Positions 8,867-16,150 of a stretch of 42,799 bases of DNA are shown one piece after another (the first letter of the stretch is position 1; each line of letters starts with the position of its first letter). Made by a program: the position numbers and the translations under genes. Source of the stretch: Anaerolineales bacterium (GTDB lineage: Bacteria > Chloroflexota > Anaerolineae > Anaerolineales > UBA4823); the NCBI GenBank assembly GCA_020061105.1, contig JAGUYW010000015.1:1-42799 (forward strand), in the 5' to 3' direction. The notes below the pieces were generated by a model. The model worked only from the letters and a program-made list of their open reading frames with translations, made no database searches and had not been told where the DNA came from.

Positions 8867-8895
8867 TTGTCCATTCCATTCTACCATGTTACACT
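8867..8895 (+). promoter_or_regulatory. Promoter of the SDR-GNAT-racemase operon, predicted leaderless
   Basis: TTGTCC (8867-8872), a 17-base spacer and TACACT (8890-8895). The predicted transcript start, 8902-8903, coincides with the ATG at 8903, and no Shine-Dalgarno sequence can fit. The longer reading frame would start inside the -35 box. Confidence 0.6.
8878..8886 (-). promoter_or_regulatory. Extended -10 promoter of the S9 peptidase
   Basis: On the minus strand, TGG followed by TAGAAT (plus-strand 8878-8886). The start point would be near 8871, giving a 5' leader of about 50 bases before ATG 8818. It lies within the spacer of the divergent plus-strand promoter, so the two promoters cannot be occupied at once. 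Confidence 0.45.
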
Positions 8896-8902
8896 AAGGC
8901 CG

Positions 8903-9826
8903 ATGATCCTGGTCACTGGCGGCACTGGCTTTATTGGTAAAGCGCTTATTCGCAACCTGGTTGAGTCGGGTTATGAAGTGCGCACTTTGATACGCCCGTC
9001 TGCAAAATCACCCGGCTTGCCGCGCGGCGTGGCTGTGGACGTGGCGGTCAGCAGCCTGAATGACAGCCGCGGCTTACGCGCCGCCATGGTCGGCGTGGAC
9101 ACCGTTTTTCACCTTGCCAGCGGCGAATTCTTCGGCCCGCGCGCCAACCTGATGCAGATCGATATTTTAGGCACGCGCGCCGTGGTGGATGCCGCCCGCG
9201 ATGCGGGTGCAAAACGTATTTTTTACCTGAGCCACCTGGGCGCAGACCGCGCTTCCGCCTACCGGGCTTTAAAAACAAAAGGCATCACGGAGGAATTCAT
9301 CCGCCGCAGCGGGTTGGAATACACCATTATCCGGTCAGCCATCGTTTACGGCGAGGGAGATCACTTCACGACTGGCCTTTTGCGAATCCTGAAACTCTCC
9401 CCGGGCCTCTTCCTGATGCCTGGCGATGGGCGCATGCAGCTGCAGCCGTTGTGGGTCGAAGACCTAGTCACCTGCCTGACATGGTCAATAGAAGACCCTG
9501 AAACCAACCAACGCACCATCGAGATTGGCGGGCCGGAATACCTGTCTTTGAACCAAATTGTTGAAATCATCATGCAAAAGACCGGCATTACGCGTTGGAT
9601 CACCCCCATCCCAGCCGTCTACCTGCGCGGCCTGACAATCCTTCTGGAATCGATCATCCCCAACCTGCCCGTATCGATCTATTGGCTAGATTACCTGGCC
9701 GTCAACCGCACCACAGCCCTGGATACCATGCCGCGGGTTTTCAATCTCATGCCAGGGCGGTTCTCGCACCACCTCGATCATCTCCAACCTGCCGTCCGGC
9801 AACGCAGATTACAACAATCCGCGTAA
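8903..9826 (+). CDS. Atypical SDR, NDUFA9-like NAD(P)-binding protein
   Basis: A 307-residue Rossmann protein opening at once with MILVTGGTGFIGKALI, the NAD(P)-binding glycine motif. The pattern of a short N-terminus, absence of a canonical YxxxK site, and HLSHLGA-type central strand segments resembles the NDUFA9/complex-I-accessory atypical SDRs (COG0702), which bind NADPH and act in ubiquinone- or quinone-related and isomerase roles. I chose ATG 8903 rather than the frame's TTG 8867 because the latter is a -35 hexamer. It is the first gene of a plus-strand run with the GNAT (23-base gap) and the racemase-like enolase. The catalytic role is unknown. Confidence 0.83.
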   Translation: MILVTGGTGFIGKALIRNLVESGYEVRTLIRPSAKSPGLPRGVAVDVAVSSLNDSRGLRAAMVGVDTVFHLASGEFFGPRANLMQIDILGTRAVVDAARDAGAKRIFYLSHLGADRASAYRALKTKGITEEFIRRSGLEYTIIRSAIVYGEGDHFTTGLLRILKLSPGLFLMPGDGRMQLQPLWVEDLVTCLTWSIEDPETNQRTIEIGGPEYLSLNQIVEIIMQKTGITRWITPIPAVYLRGLTILLESIIPNLPVSIYWLDYLAVNRTTALDTMPRVFNLMPGRFSHHLDHLQPAVRQRRLQQSA

Positions 9827-9849
9827 AATCCAGCTAATCGAGCAATCAA

Positions 9850-10797
9850 ATGACAAGCAGCCTTTCGCCACGATTTCAACTGCATATCCTGGAAACCCCC
9901 GCTGAGATGAACGAAGTGGAAGATTTGCAGCGCCTGGTGTGGCCTGGCGATGAAACCGATTTGGTGCCCGGGCATTTGCTGGTGACCTCCGCCCATAACG
10001 GCGGTCTGGTAATTGGCGCTTATGACCTCGAAAGCAGTCACGCAGGTCGTCCACGCGGCGAGTTGGTGGGCTTTACTTTTACATTTCCTGGGGTAATTGA
10101 AACGCCGCAAGGTTGGCGTTTGAAACACTGTTCGCACATGCTGGGGGTCAGGCCTGACTACCGCAACCACGGCCTGGGATTTGCGTTGAAGCGCGCCCAA
10201 TGGCAAATGGTGCGCCGCCAGGGTATCGATCTGATCACCTGGACTTACGACCCCCTGCTCAGCCGCAACGCGCACCTGAACATTCAGCGCCTCGGCGCAG
10301 TATGTAACACCTATATGCGCGAGGCGTATGGCGAAATGCGTGACAATATCAACACCGGCCTGCCCTCCGACCGTTTCCAGGTGGATTGGTGGGTCAATAC
10401 CAGGAGAGTCGCCTCACGCCTGAGTAAACGCCCACGCCCTCGACTCGACCTGGCGCATTTTCTCGCGGCCGAGACGCCAATCCTGAACCCTACCTGGATC
10501 GACGAAAATAACCTGCCCCGCCCAACGCCAGAAGCGCAAATTCAGCAGCGCACTCTTGACCCACACAACATGCCGCTGGCGCTGGTTGAAATTCCCTCCG
10601 ATATTGACGCCCTGAAAGCTGCCGACCATGACCTGGCTCTAGAATGGCGCTTGCACACGCGTTCCTTGTTCCAGGAATTGTTCAGCGCCGGTTACCTGGT
10701 GACCGATTTTATCTACCTGCCTGCGACCCACCCGCGCAGTTTTTACGCCCTCAGCCACGGCGACAGCGAACTTCAGGCGATCGCCAAAGATGAATGA
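9850..10797 (+). CDS. GNAT family acetyl/acyltransferase, COG3375-like
   Basis: A 315-residue protein with a GNAT core in its first half. The acyl-CoA-binding motif A is visible as LGVRPDYRNHGLGFALKRAQ near residues 98-117, and a conserved WTYDPLLSRNAHLNI segment follows. This layout fits the COG3375 predicted acetyltransferases. Members of that group are often encoded beside N-succinylamino-acid racemases, and a GNAT succinyltransferase is the first step of the D- to L-amino-acid N-succinyl pathway described in Geobacillus kaustophilus. Here the racemase-like gene lies 31 bases downstream, which supports an N-acyltransferase for amino acids. The donor and acceptor are inferred from context only. 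Confidence 0.8.
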   Translation: MTSSLSPRFQLHILETPAEMNEVEDLQRLVWPGDETDLVPGHLLVTSAHNGGLVIGAYDLESSHAGRPRGELVGFTFTFPGVIETPQGWRLKHCSHMLGVRPDYRNHGLGFALKRAQWQMVRRQGIDLITWTYDPLLSRNAHLNIQRLGAVCNTYMREAYGEMRDNINTGLPSDRFQVDWWVNTRRVASRLSKRPRPRLDLAHFLAAETPILNPTWIDENNLPRPTPEAQIQQRTLDPHNMPLALVEIPSDIDALKAADHDLALEWRLHTRSLFQELFSAGYLVTDFIYLPATHPRSFYALSHGDSELQAIAKDE

Positions 10798-10828
10798 TTA
10801 ACTTTTGATCCACACGGAGAAACTCATC

Positions 10829-11941
10829 ATGAAAATCAAACAAATCGACCTCAAACATTTGCGCATGACCCTGCGTACGCCATTTGAAACCTCATTTGGG
10901 AGAATCAACACGCGCGACTGCATCTTGATCGAAGCTCACAGCGCTGATGGGCTGGTTGGCTATGGCGAGTGCGTCGCAGACCGCGACCCGGGCTACTCGT
11001 ATGAGACCGCCGCCACCGCCTGGCATATCATCAGCGAATTCCTGGCGCCGGCGATTCTGGATCAAGAACTAAAAACGCCCCAAGCGCTGGGCAGTTATTT
11101 GAACTTCGTGCGCGGCAACCCCATGGCAAAGGCCGGGTTGGAAATGGCGCTGTGGGACTTACATGGCAAACAGCGGGGAAAGTCGCTCAAGCAATTATTG
11201 GGCGGCGTGCGTGATAAAGTCGAGGTCGGCGTATCGATTGGTTTGCAAGCTTCTCCGGCTGCGCTGGTCGAAACGGTTCAGGGATACCTTTCGCAAGGCT
11301 ACACCCGCATCAAGATCAAAATCAAGCCCGGCCGTGATACCGGCGATACAGAGGCGGTGCGCCAGACCTTCCCCAACTTGCGTTTGCAAGTCGATGCCAA
11401 TTCGGCCTACACACTGGAAAACGCCAGCGCCTTACTGCCTTTGGACGATCTCAACCTGCTGCTAATCGAACAACCCCTGGCTGAAGACGACATGTGGGAT
11501 CACAGCCGCTTGCAAAAAGATTTTCGCACGCCGCTGTGCTTGGATGAAAGCATCCTTTCAGAACGCCACGCCCGGCAAGCGCTTGAAATGCAAGCCTGTC
11601 GCATCATTAATATCAAAGCCGGGCGGGTTGGCGGCTTGAGCCAGGCGCTTGCAATCCACAATCTGTGCTATGATTTAAATGTCCCGGTTTGGTGCGGCGG
11701 CATGCTGGAAACGGGCGTCGGCCGGGCTGCCAACCTGGCCCTGGCCTCCTTGCCCGGTTTTTGCCTGCCCGGCGATATTTCTGCTTCCGACCGTTATTAC
11801 GCCGAGGATATTACTGAGCAGCGCTTTACCCTCAACCCAGACAGCACCATCGATGTACCTGACCAGCCCGGCCTGGGTGTGACCATCGACGCCGAGGCCT
11901 TGCAAAAAGCCACCATCAACCAGAGTACAATCAGACCATAG
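10829..11941 (+). CDS. N-succinylamino-acid racemase / o-succinylbenzoate synthase-like enolase
   Basis: A muconate-lactonizing-subgroup enolase-superfamily protein of 370 residues. The catalytic set is complete: the KxK strand (IKIKIKPG, K162/K164/K166), metal ligands D189 (VDANSAY), E214 (IEQPL) and D239 (CLDES), and the second base K263 (NIKAGRVGG). Spacing matches the bifunctional NSAR/OSBS enzymes. It either racemises N-succinylamino acids or dehydrates SHCHC in menaquinone synthesis. The GNAT neighbour and the absence of other men genes favour the racemase. ATG 10829 follows GGAG by nine bases; the frame extends to a TTG at 10805 without support. A desuccinylase is not seen in the window. 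Confidence 0.87.
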   Translation: MKIKQIDLKHLRMTLRTPFETSFGRINTRDCILIEAHSADGLVGYGECVADRDPGYSYETAATAWHIISEFLAPAILDQELKTPQALGSYLNFVRGNPMAKAGLEMALWDLHGKQRGKSLKQLLGGVRDKVEVGVSIGLQASPAALVETVQGYLSQGYTRIKIKIKPGRDTGDTEAVRQTFPNLRLQVDANSAYTLENASALLPLDDLNLLLIEQPLAEDDMWDHSRLQKDFRTPLCLDESILSERHARQALEMQACRIINIKAGRVGGLSQALAIHNLCYDLNVPVWCGGMLETGVGRAANLALASLPGFCLPGDISASDRYYAEDITEQRFTLNPDSTIDVPDQPGLGVTIDAEALQKATINQSTIRP

Positions 11942-12021
11942 AAAATCTACGGATTCCTTTTGCTCGTATGATCACCCGTTTTTGCTAATTCATGCTTTAG
12001 AAAAAATCCGATGGAGGATGA

Positions 12022-12660
12022 ATGCATATTTACGATATTTCCCTGACAATTTCGGAGCAACTGCCCGTTTGGCCTGGCGACCCGCCGATCCGCCTCCAAC
12101 GCCTGCAGAAGATGGAAGAGGGAGATTCTTGTAATGTCACCCATCTGAATATGGGAGCGCATGTGGGTACGCATGTCGACGCTCCATTTCACTTTTTGGG
12201 AGGCGACAGCGCCACCGTCGAAAGTCTGCCGCTCAATCTGTTAACCGGCAGGGTATATGTCGCTCAGTTCCCTGATGACGTGAGCCAAATCGACGCTGCG
12301 ATCTTACAAGCCGCCAACATTCCCCCACGCACCCGCCGCCTGCTATTCAAAACGCGCAATTCAGCGTACTGGGAAAACCAGACGCCTGAATTTATGACCG
12401 ATTTCGTGGCGCTGACACCCGATGGGGCAGAATTTCTCATCCATCGCGGCATTCGCCTGGTGGGCGTCGATTACCTGTCTGTAGCGCCCTTCGCAGACGG
12501 TACCCCAACTCACCAGGCGCTGCTTCAGGCCGGGGTCATTATTTTAGAAGGTCTGAATTTGTCGCAGGTAACTCCGGGCCGCTACAGCTTATACTGCCTA
12601 CCGCTCAAGATCGATGGCGCAGACGGCGCGCCGGCGCGCGCCATCCTGATTGGCGTATAA
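12022..12660 (+). CDS. Cyclase family protein (kynurenine formamidase-like hydrolase)
   Basis: A metal-dependent hydrolase of the cyclase/KynB family (COG1878), 212 residues. The family signature is intact: H47-x-GTH51-x-D53-APFH57, plus the N-terminal YDISLTI and PVWPGDPP segments. Family members include N-formylkynurenine formamidase and isatin hydrolase. GGAGG at 12013-12017 is four bases before the ATG. It follows the racemase-like gene with an 80-base gap and may belong to the same unit. An amide-hydrolysing role on an N-acylated amino acid is conceivable from context but is not shown by the sequence. No tryptophan-degradation genes are nearby. Confidence 0.87.
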   Translation: MHIYDISLTISEQLPVWPGDPPIRLQRLQKMEEGDSCNVTHLNMGAHVGTHVDAPFHFLGGDSATVESLPLNLLTGRVYVAQFPDDVSQIDAAILQAANIPPRTRRLLFKTRNSAYWENQTPEFMTDFVALTPDGAEFLIHRGIRLVGVDYLSVAPFADGTPTHQALLQAGVIILEGLNLSQVTPGRYSLYCLPLKIDGADGAPARAILIGV

Positions 12661-13491
12661 CTAAGCGCCTGTTTGGGGTTCATCATGATTTAGGGGCTTT
12701 GCCTGTTCCCAATCCCAGGTTACACCTTGAATCGGCAGGGCGTAACCTCCATCCACAATGATGACCTGACCGCAAATCATCACGGCCTCCGGCGAACACA
12801 AGAAAGCCGCTACCCCAGCGATATCTTGAGGGGTGACCAGCCGCCCAGCCGGGGTGAGCGAAGCTGCCCGCTCGATCAGGTGATCATCCTGGCGCAATGC
12901 ATCAAAGTGCTTGAGCGCCTCGGTCAAAGCCATACCCGGTGAAATGGCGTTCACAACAATCTTTTTGGGCGCCAATTCAACCGCAAGATATCGAGTGACC
13001 GCCTCCAGAGCCGCTTTGCTGGCGCCTACCACCACATAATCAGGCAGCACTCGTGTAGAACCTTGCGACGAAATGCTCACAATCGCCCCACCGCCGCGCC
13101 GTTCCATCAACGGCGCCGCTCGCTGCGCAGCGAAAAGCAGCGATCGGGCGTTGATGTTCATTGTCCAATCCCAGCCCTTCGGCCGTTGCGCCATCACCGG
13201 GCGGTTATAACCCGAAGCCGCATTGCAAATCAAGAAATCCAGCCCGCCAGCCAGGGCCTGGACCTGGTCGAACAGGCGCTCAATCTCGTCAATTTTCCCG
13301 ATATCTGCCTTCACCAGCCAGGCCTGCCGCCCCAGGGCGTGTATCTCATCCACAGTTGCCTGAGCAGAAGCCCGGTTGCGGAAGAAGTTTACGAACACAT
13401 CTGCCCCCAGGCTGGCAAAATGCAAAGCAATAGCCTTGCCAATGCCGCGCCCAGAACCAGTAACCAGAGCGATCTTACCTTTGAAATCCAT
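12661..13491 (-). CDS. fabL: Enoyl-ACP reductase III, FabL-like SDR
   Basis: A 276-residue short-chain dehydrogenase that closely resembles Bacillus FabL, the NADPH-dependent enoyl-[ACP] reductase of fatty-acid elongation. It has TGSGRGIGKA (residues 11-20), NAASG, WDWTMNINARSLLF, and the enoyl-reductase spacing Y152-x6-K159, unlike the Y-x3-K of keto reductases. TRYLAVELAPKKIVVNA and GQVIIVDGG also match FabL. A FabG-like role is the alternative. It begins eight bases after the stop of the GAF hybrid kinase with no Shine-Dalgarno sequence, which suggests translational coupling. FabH and FabF lie 9 kb away. The end abuts the convergent cyclase gene. Confidence 0.8.
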   Translation of the reverse strand: MDFKGKIALVTGSGRGIGKAIALHFASLGADVFVNFFRNRASAQATVDEIHALGRQAWLVKADIGKIDEIERLFDQVQALAGGLDFLICNAASGYNRPVMAQRPKGWDWTMNINARSLLFAAQRAAPLMERRGGGAIVSISSQGSTRVLPDYVVVGASKAALEAVTRYLAVELAPKKIVVNAISPGMALTEALKHFDALRQDDHLIERAASLTPAGRLVTPQDIAGVAAFLCSPEAVMICGQVIIVDGGYALPIQGVTWDWEQAKPLNHDEPQTGA

Positions 13492-13499
13492 CGCGCAAT

Positions 13500-15659
13500 C
13501 TAACCCAGCAATTCGGCTAATTCTTGCGCAGAATACGGCTTGAGCGCCACATCTCTCACGCCGATCTGCAAATAAGCGGTCACGGCCTCGACTTTTGGTG
13601 CAGCGGAAACCACCAGCGTTTTGCGAGCCACTCCTGCGCTTTGTAAGGCCTCCAAAACATGAAGCGTTGCAGCGCCTCTCAAGGCATCATCGACCAGGAT
13701 GCGATCAAAGTCGAGATAGCGCTGCGCATCTCCGGCAAGCAAATCAAAAGCGGCTCGCCTCTCAACCGTCTTCCCTGCCGCAGACAGAAGATCAGAAACA
13801 AAGCCCGCCCAGGCGTCATCATCATCAATCAATAAAATCCTGTCCGGCGTAAATTCAAAACCGGCCTCTTCAACCGCCCATGGGTTCGCCGGCAGTAAGA
13901 TGGTCACCTTGGTTCCCTGGCCAGGTTCGCTTTCCATAAAAATCTGCCCGTCAAGCTGAGAAATCACATGCAGGCATGCCGGCAGCCCCAGGCCGTGGTG
14001 CACGCTGCCTGGCTGGGCAGTTTTCGTGGTGAAGAAGGCTGTCCAAACCTTCTCCTGGTTTTCTGGGGCAATTCCCTCTCCATTATCTTCCAGGCGCATA
14101 ACAACATAACCGCTCGCTTCTGCCGGTAAAATTTCGACAGAAATTTTGCTTGCCCCGGCCTCCAGAGAATTTTGCAGCAAATTTCCAAAGGCGCGCACCA
14201 GTTGCGTGCTATCGCCCAAAGCAAAGGTTACTTCTTTTTCAATCGTAATCGAGAAGCATTCGATAGGCGTCTGCCGCTCGTGGGCAGCTACCTGCCACAG
14301 GTCTGCCAGCAACACCGGGCGCGGATTTTGATCGCGCGTCGCCCCCAACAAGTTCTCCTTGATTTCCATAATCTGGTTGGCGCTGTGAGAAATCATGTTC
14401 AAGTCATCCAGCAACGACTCAAGCACATCCAGCTCTTGGCTGCCTTTCAGCGTTTCAGCCTGCAGATCGTTTTGCATGCGCGCCGCCGCTGTGGTGATCG
14501 GCAAGGCTTTATTGCCCACCCAATGCACCGCCTCAGTCGTGGCCATCGCCAGGGCTTCGTAGGTTTTTGTGCGCAATAACTCAGCATGGGCGCGTTTGAG
14601 CTCGCTGAGCAGTTGTGCGTTGCGAATGGCAATCGCCAATTGGTCGGCCATGGTTTGCAGAGTGGTAATATCATCTTTGCTGAAGGCGCGCTCTTCGATG
14701 CTCTGCACGGTCAAGGCACCCAAGATCATATTGCCGACCACCAGCGGCAAAGCCATTTCGGAACGTGTGTACGGCAGATGGGGGTTTTTGAAATGCACCG
14801 CCTCAGCCCCCACATCCAGAGCGATGCGCGCTTCTCGCAAGTAACTCGCTGCCCCAATCATCGATTGCCCCCCCACCGGCAATTGATGCCCTTCTGCCAG
14901 CAACGCTCTACCTGCCTCACCGCGCCCGGCGCGCAAAACGGCCTGGTCGCCCTTTTCGTTGATCAAAAAGATTCCGGCATAATAAAAGCCATAGGCGTCG
15001 CAGATCACATCTACCATCGAAGGCAATAATTGCTCCAGGTCTAAAATCGAAGTTACCTGGCGACCGACCTCATGCGCCGCCTGCAACAGACGCGCCTGGC
15101 GTTCCATCTGGCGCAGCAAAGATTGATTTTGGCGATGCAACGTGGCGTTCATAATTGCCGCTGCCAGTTGGTCGGCCATCGATTGCAAAACGGCGCTATC
15201 TTCCTGGGTAAAGGCGGCCTCTTCTACACTCTGAACGCTCAGCGCGCCAATCGGTTGGTTGCCGAAGATAAGCGGCAGCGCCATCTCAGAACGGGTGTAC
15301 GGCAGATGAGGGTTCTGAAAATGCACTGCCTCTTCACCAATATCAAGGGCGATGCGGGCGCGCTGCTCGGCGATGCAAGCGCCAATCATCGAATTGCCGC
15401 CGACCTTCAGGCGATGCCCGTCTGCTAACATGATCAAACCGGCCGACCCGCGACCAGCCCGCAAAACCGCCCATTCGTCCGTGGGGTCGAGCAGAAAGAC
15501 GCCAGCGTAGTAAAAACCAAACGCTTCACAGATTGTATCGACCGTTTTTTGCATGAGCCGCTCTGGGTCAAGCACGGTCACCACCGACCTGGCAACCTGG
15601 GCGGCTGTATCTAGCAGAATGATGCGCCGTTCATCCGAAGTGTGTTTGGGAAGCGTCAT
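13500..15659 (-). CDS. GAF-GAF histidine kinase with C-terminal receiver domain
   Basis: A cytoplasmic hybrid kinase of 719 residues. Two nearly identical GAF domains occupy about 35-175 and 212-352, each with FYYAG, RAGRG, SMIG and NPHLPYTRSEMALPL. A short helix then carries H379-W-V-G-N383, which fits the H-x3-N phospho-acceptor pattern. The ATPase domain has an N-box NLLQNSLEAG (493-502) and DNGEGI (525-530). A receiver domain from about 606 has acidic residues D612-D614, phospho-acceptor D657 and K707. No membrane helix is seen. It is third in a minus-strand set after another hybrid kinase and a lone receiver, and directly upstream of fabL. The ligand is unknown. Confidence 0.9.
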   Translation of the reverse strand: MTLPKHTSDERRIILLDTAAQVARSVVTVLDPERLMQKTVDTICEAFGFYYAGVFLLDPTDEWAVLRAGRGSAGLIMLADGHRLKVGGNSMIGACIAEQRARIALDIGEEAVHFQNPHLPYTRSEMALPLIFGNQPIGALSVQSVEEAAFTQEDSAVLQSMADQLAAAIMNATLHRQNQSLLRQMERQARLLQAAHEVGRQVTSILDLEQLLPSMVDVICDAYGFYYAGIFLINEKGDQAVLRAGRGEAGRALLAEGHQLPVGGQSMIGAASYLREARIALDVGAEAVHFKNPHLPYTRSEMALPLVVGNMILGALTVQSIEERAFSKDDITTLQTMADQLAIAIRNAQLLSELKRAHAELLRTKTYEALAMATTEAVHWVGNKALPITTAAARMQNDLQAETLKGSQELDVLESLLDDLNMISHSANQIMEIKENLLGATRDQNPRPVLLADLWQVAAHERQTPIECFSITIEKEVTFALGDSTQLVRAFGNLLQNSLEAGASKISVEILPAEASGYVVMRLEDNGEGIAPENQEKVWTAFFTTKTAQPGSVHHGLGLPACLHVISQLDGQIFMESEPGQGTKVTILLPANPWAVEEAGFEFTPDRILLIDDDDAWAGFVSDLLSAAGKTVERRAAFDLLAGDAQRYLDFDRILVDDALRGAATLHVLEALQSAGVARKTLVVSAAPKVEAVTAYLQIGVRDVALKPYSAQELAELLG

Positions 15660-15660
15660 G

Positions 15661-16077
15661 TTAGCCTGTCCTTTGCAAAATTTGATTGACCAATTCCACC
15701 AACCCTTGCTCGCGGCCTTTCACCAGGTACCCTTGCGCGCCGCTGGCGACCGCTTGCCTGGCGCGTCCCACATCATCATAAGCGCTCAACATCACCACCG
15801 GCAACTCCGGGCTGCGCGCCATCAAGCGGCTGAGCAATTCCAGGCCAGCGCCAGACGTATCGCCAGGCTGCAAACCGGGCATGTTGATATCCAAAATGGC
15901 AAAGCCAAAAGGAGCCGCGCTTTCTTGAGCGCTTTCGAAAAGCGCCCACGCCTCCGGGCAGCTGGCAGCAGTTTCAACTTCGAAACCCGCCCGCAGCAAG
16001 GTCTTTTGCATGCTGCGCCGCACCAGGTCTTCATCATCAGCCAACAAAATTTTTATTGGGTCAGGCATGGTGGTCAC
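15661..16077 (-). CDS. Stand-alone response-regulator receiver protein
   Basis: A single REC domain of 138 residues without an output domain, a likely phosphotransfer intermediate. Acidic residues ADDED, phospho-acceptor in ILDINMP, the MLSA switch position and the conserved Lys (YLVKG, with Gly in place of the usual Pro) are visible. Start GTG at 16077 or ATG at 16068; AGGAGG at 16081-16086 leaves three bases to the GTG and twelve to the ATG, so the start is uncertain. It lies between two hybrid kinases, and its end is one base from the downstream kinase start, so all three are probably one transcription unit and one relay. Confidence 0.88.
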   Translation of the reverse strand: MTTMPDPIKILLADDEDLVRRSMQKTLLRAGFEVETAASCPEAWALFESAQESAAPFGFAILDINMPGLQPGDTSGAGLELLSRLMARSPELPVVMLSAYDDVGRARQAVASGAQGYLVKGREQGLVELVNQILQRTG

Positions 16078-16150
16078 TCTCCTCCTAGCCGAATCGATTC
16101 ATCAAATTGTATCCGAAAAGTTTTCCCAGGCAAGGCCAACTCGGGGCGCT

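Noticed and set aside
13063-13503. Plus-strand frame across fabL
   Set aside because: Antisense to an intact SDR with full motifs; no ribosome site and no recognisable protein features.
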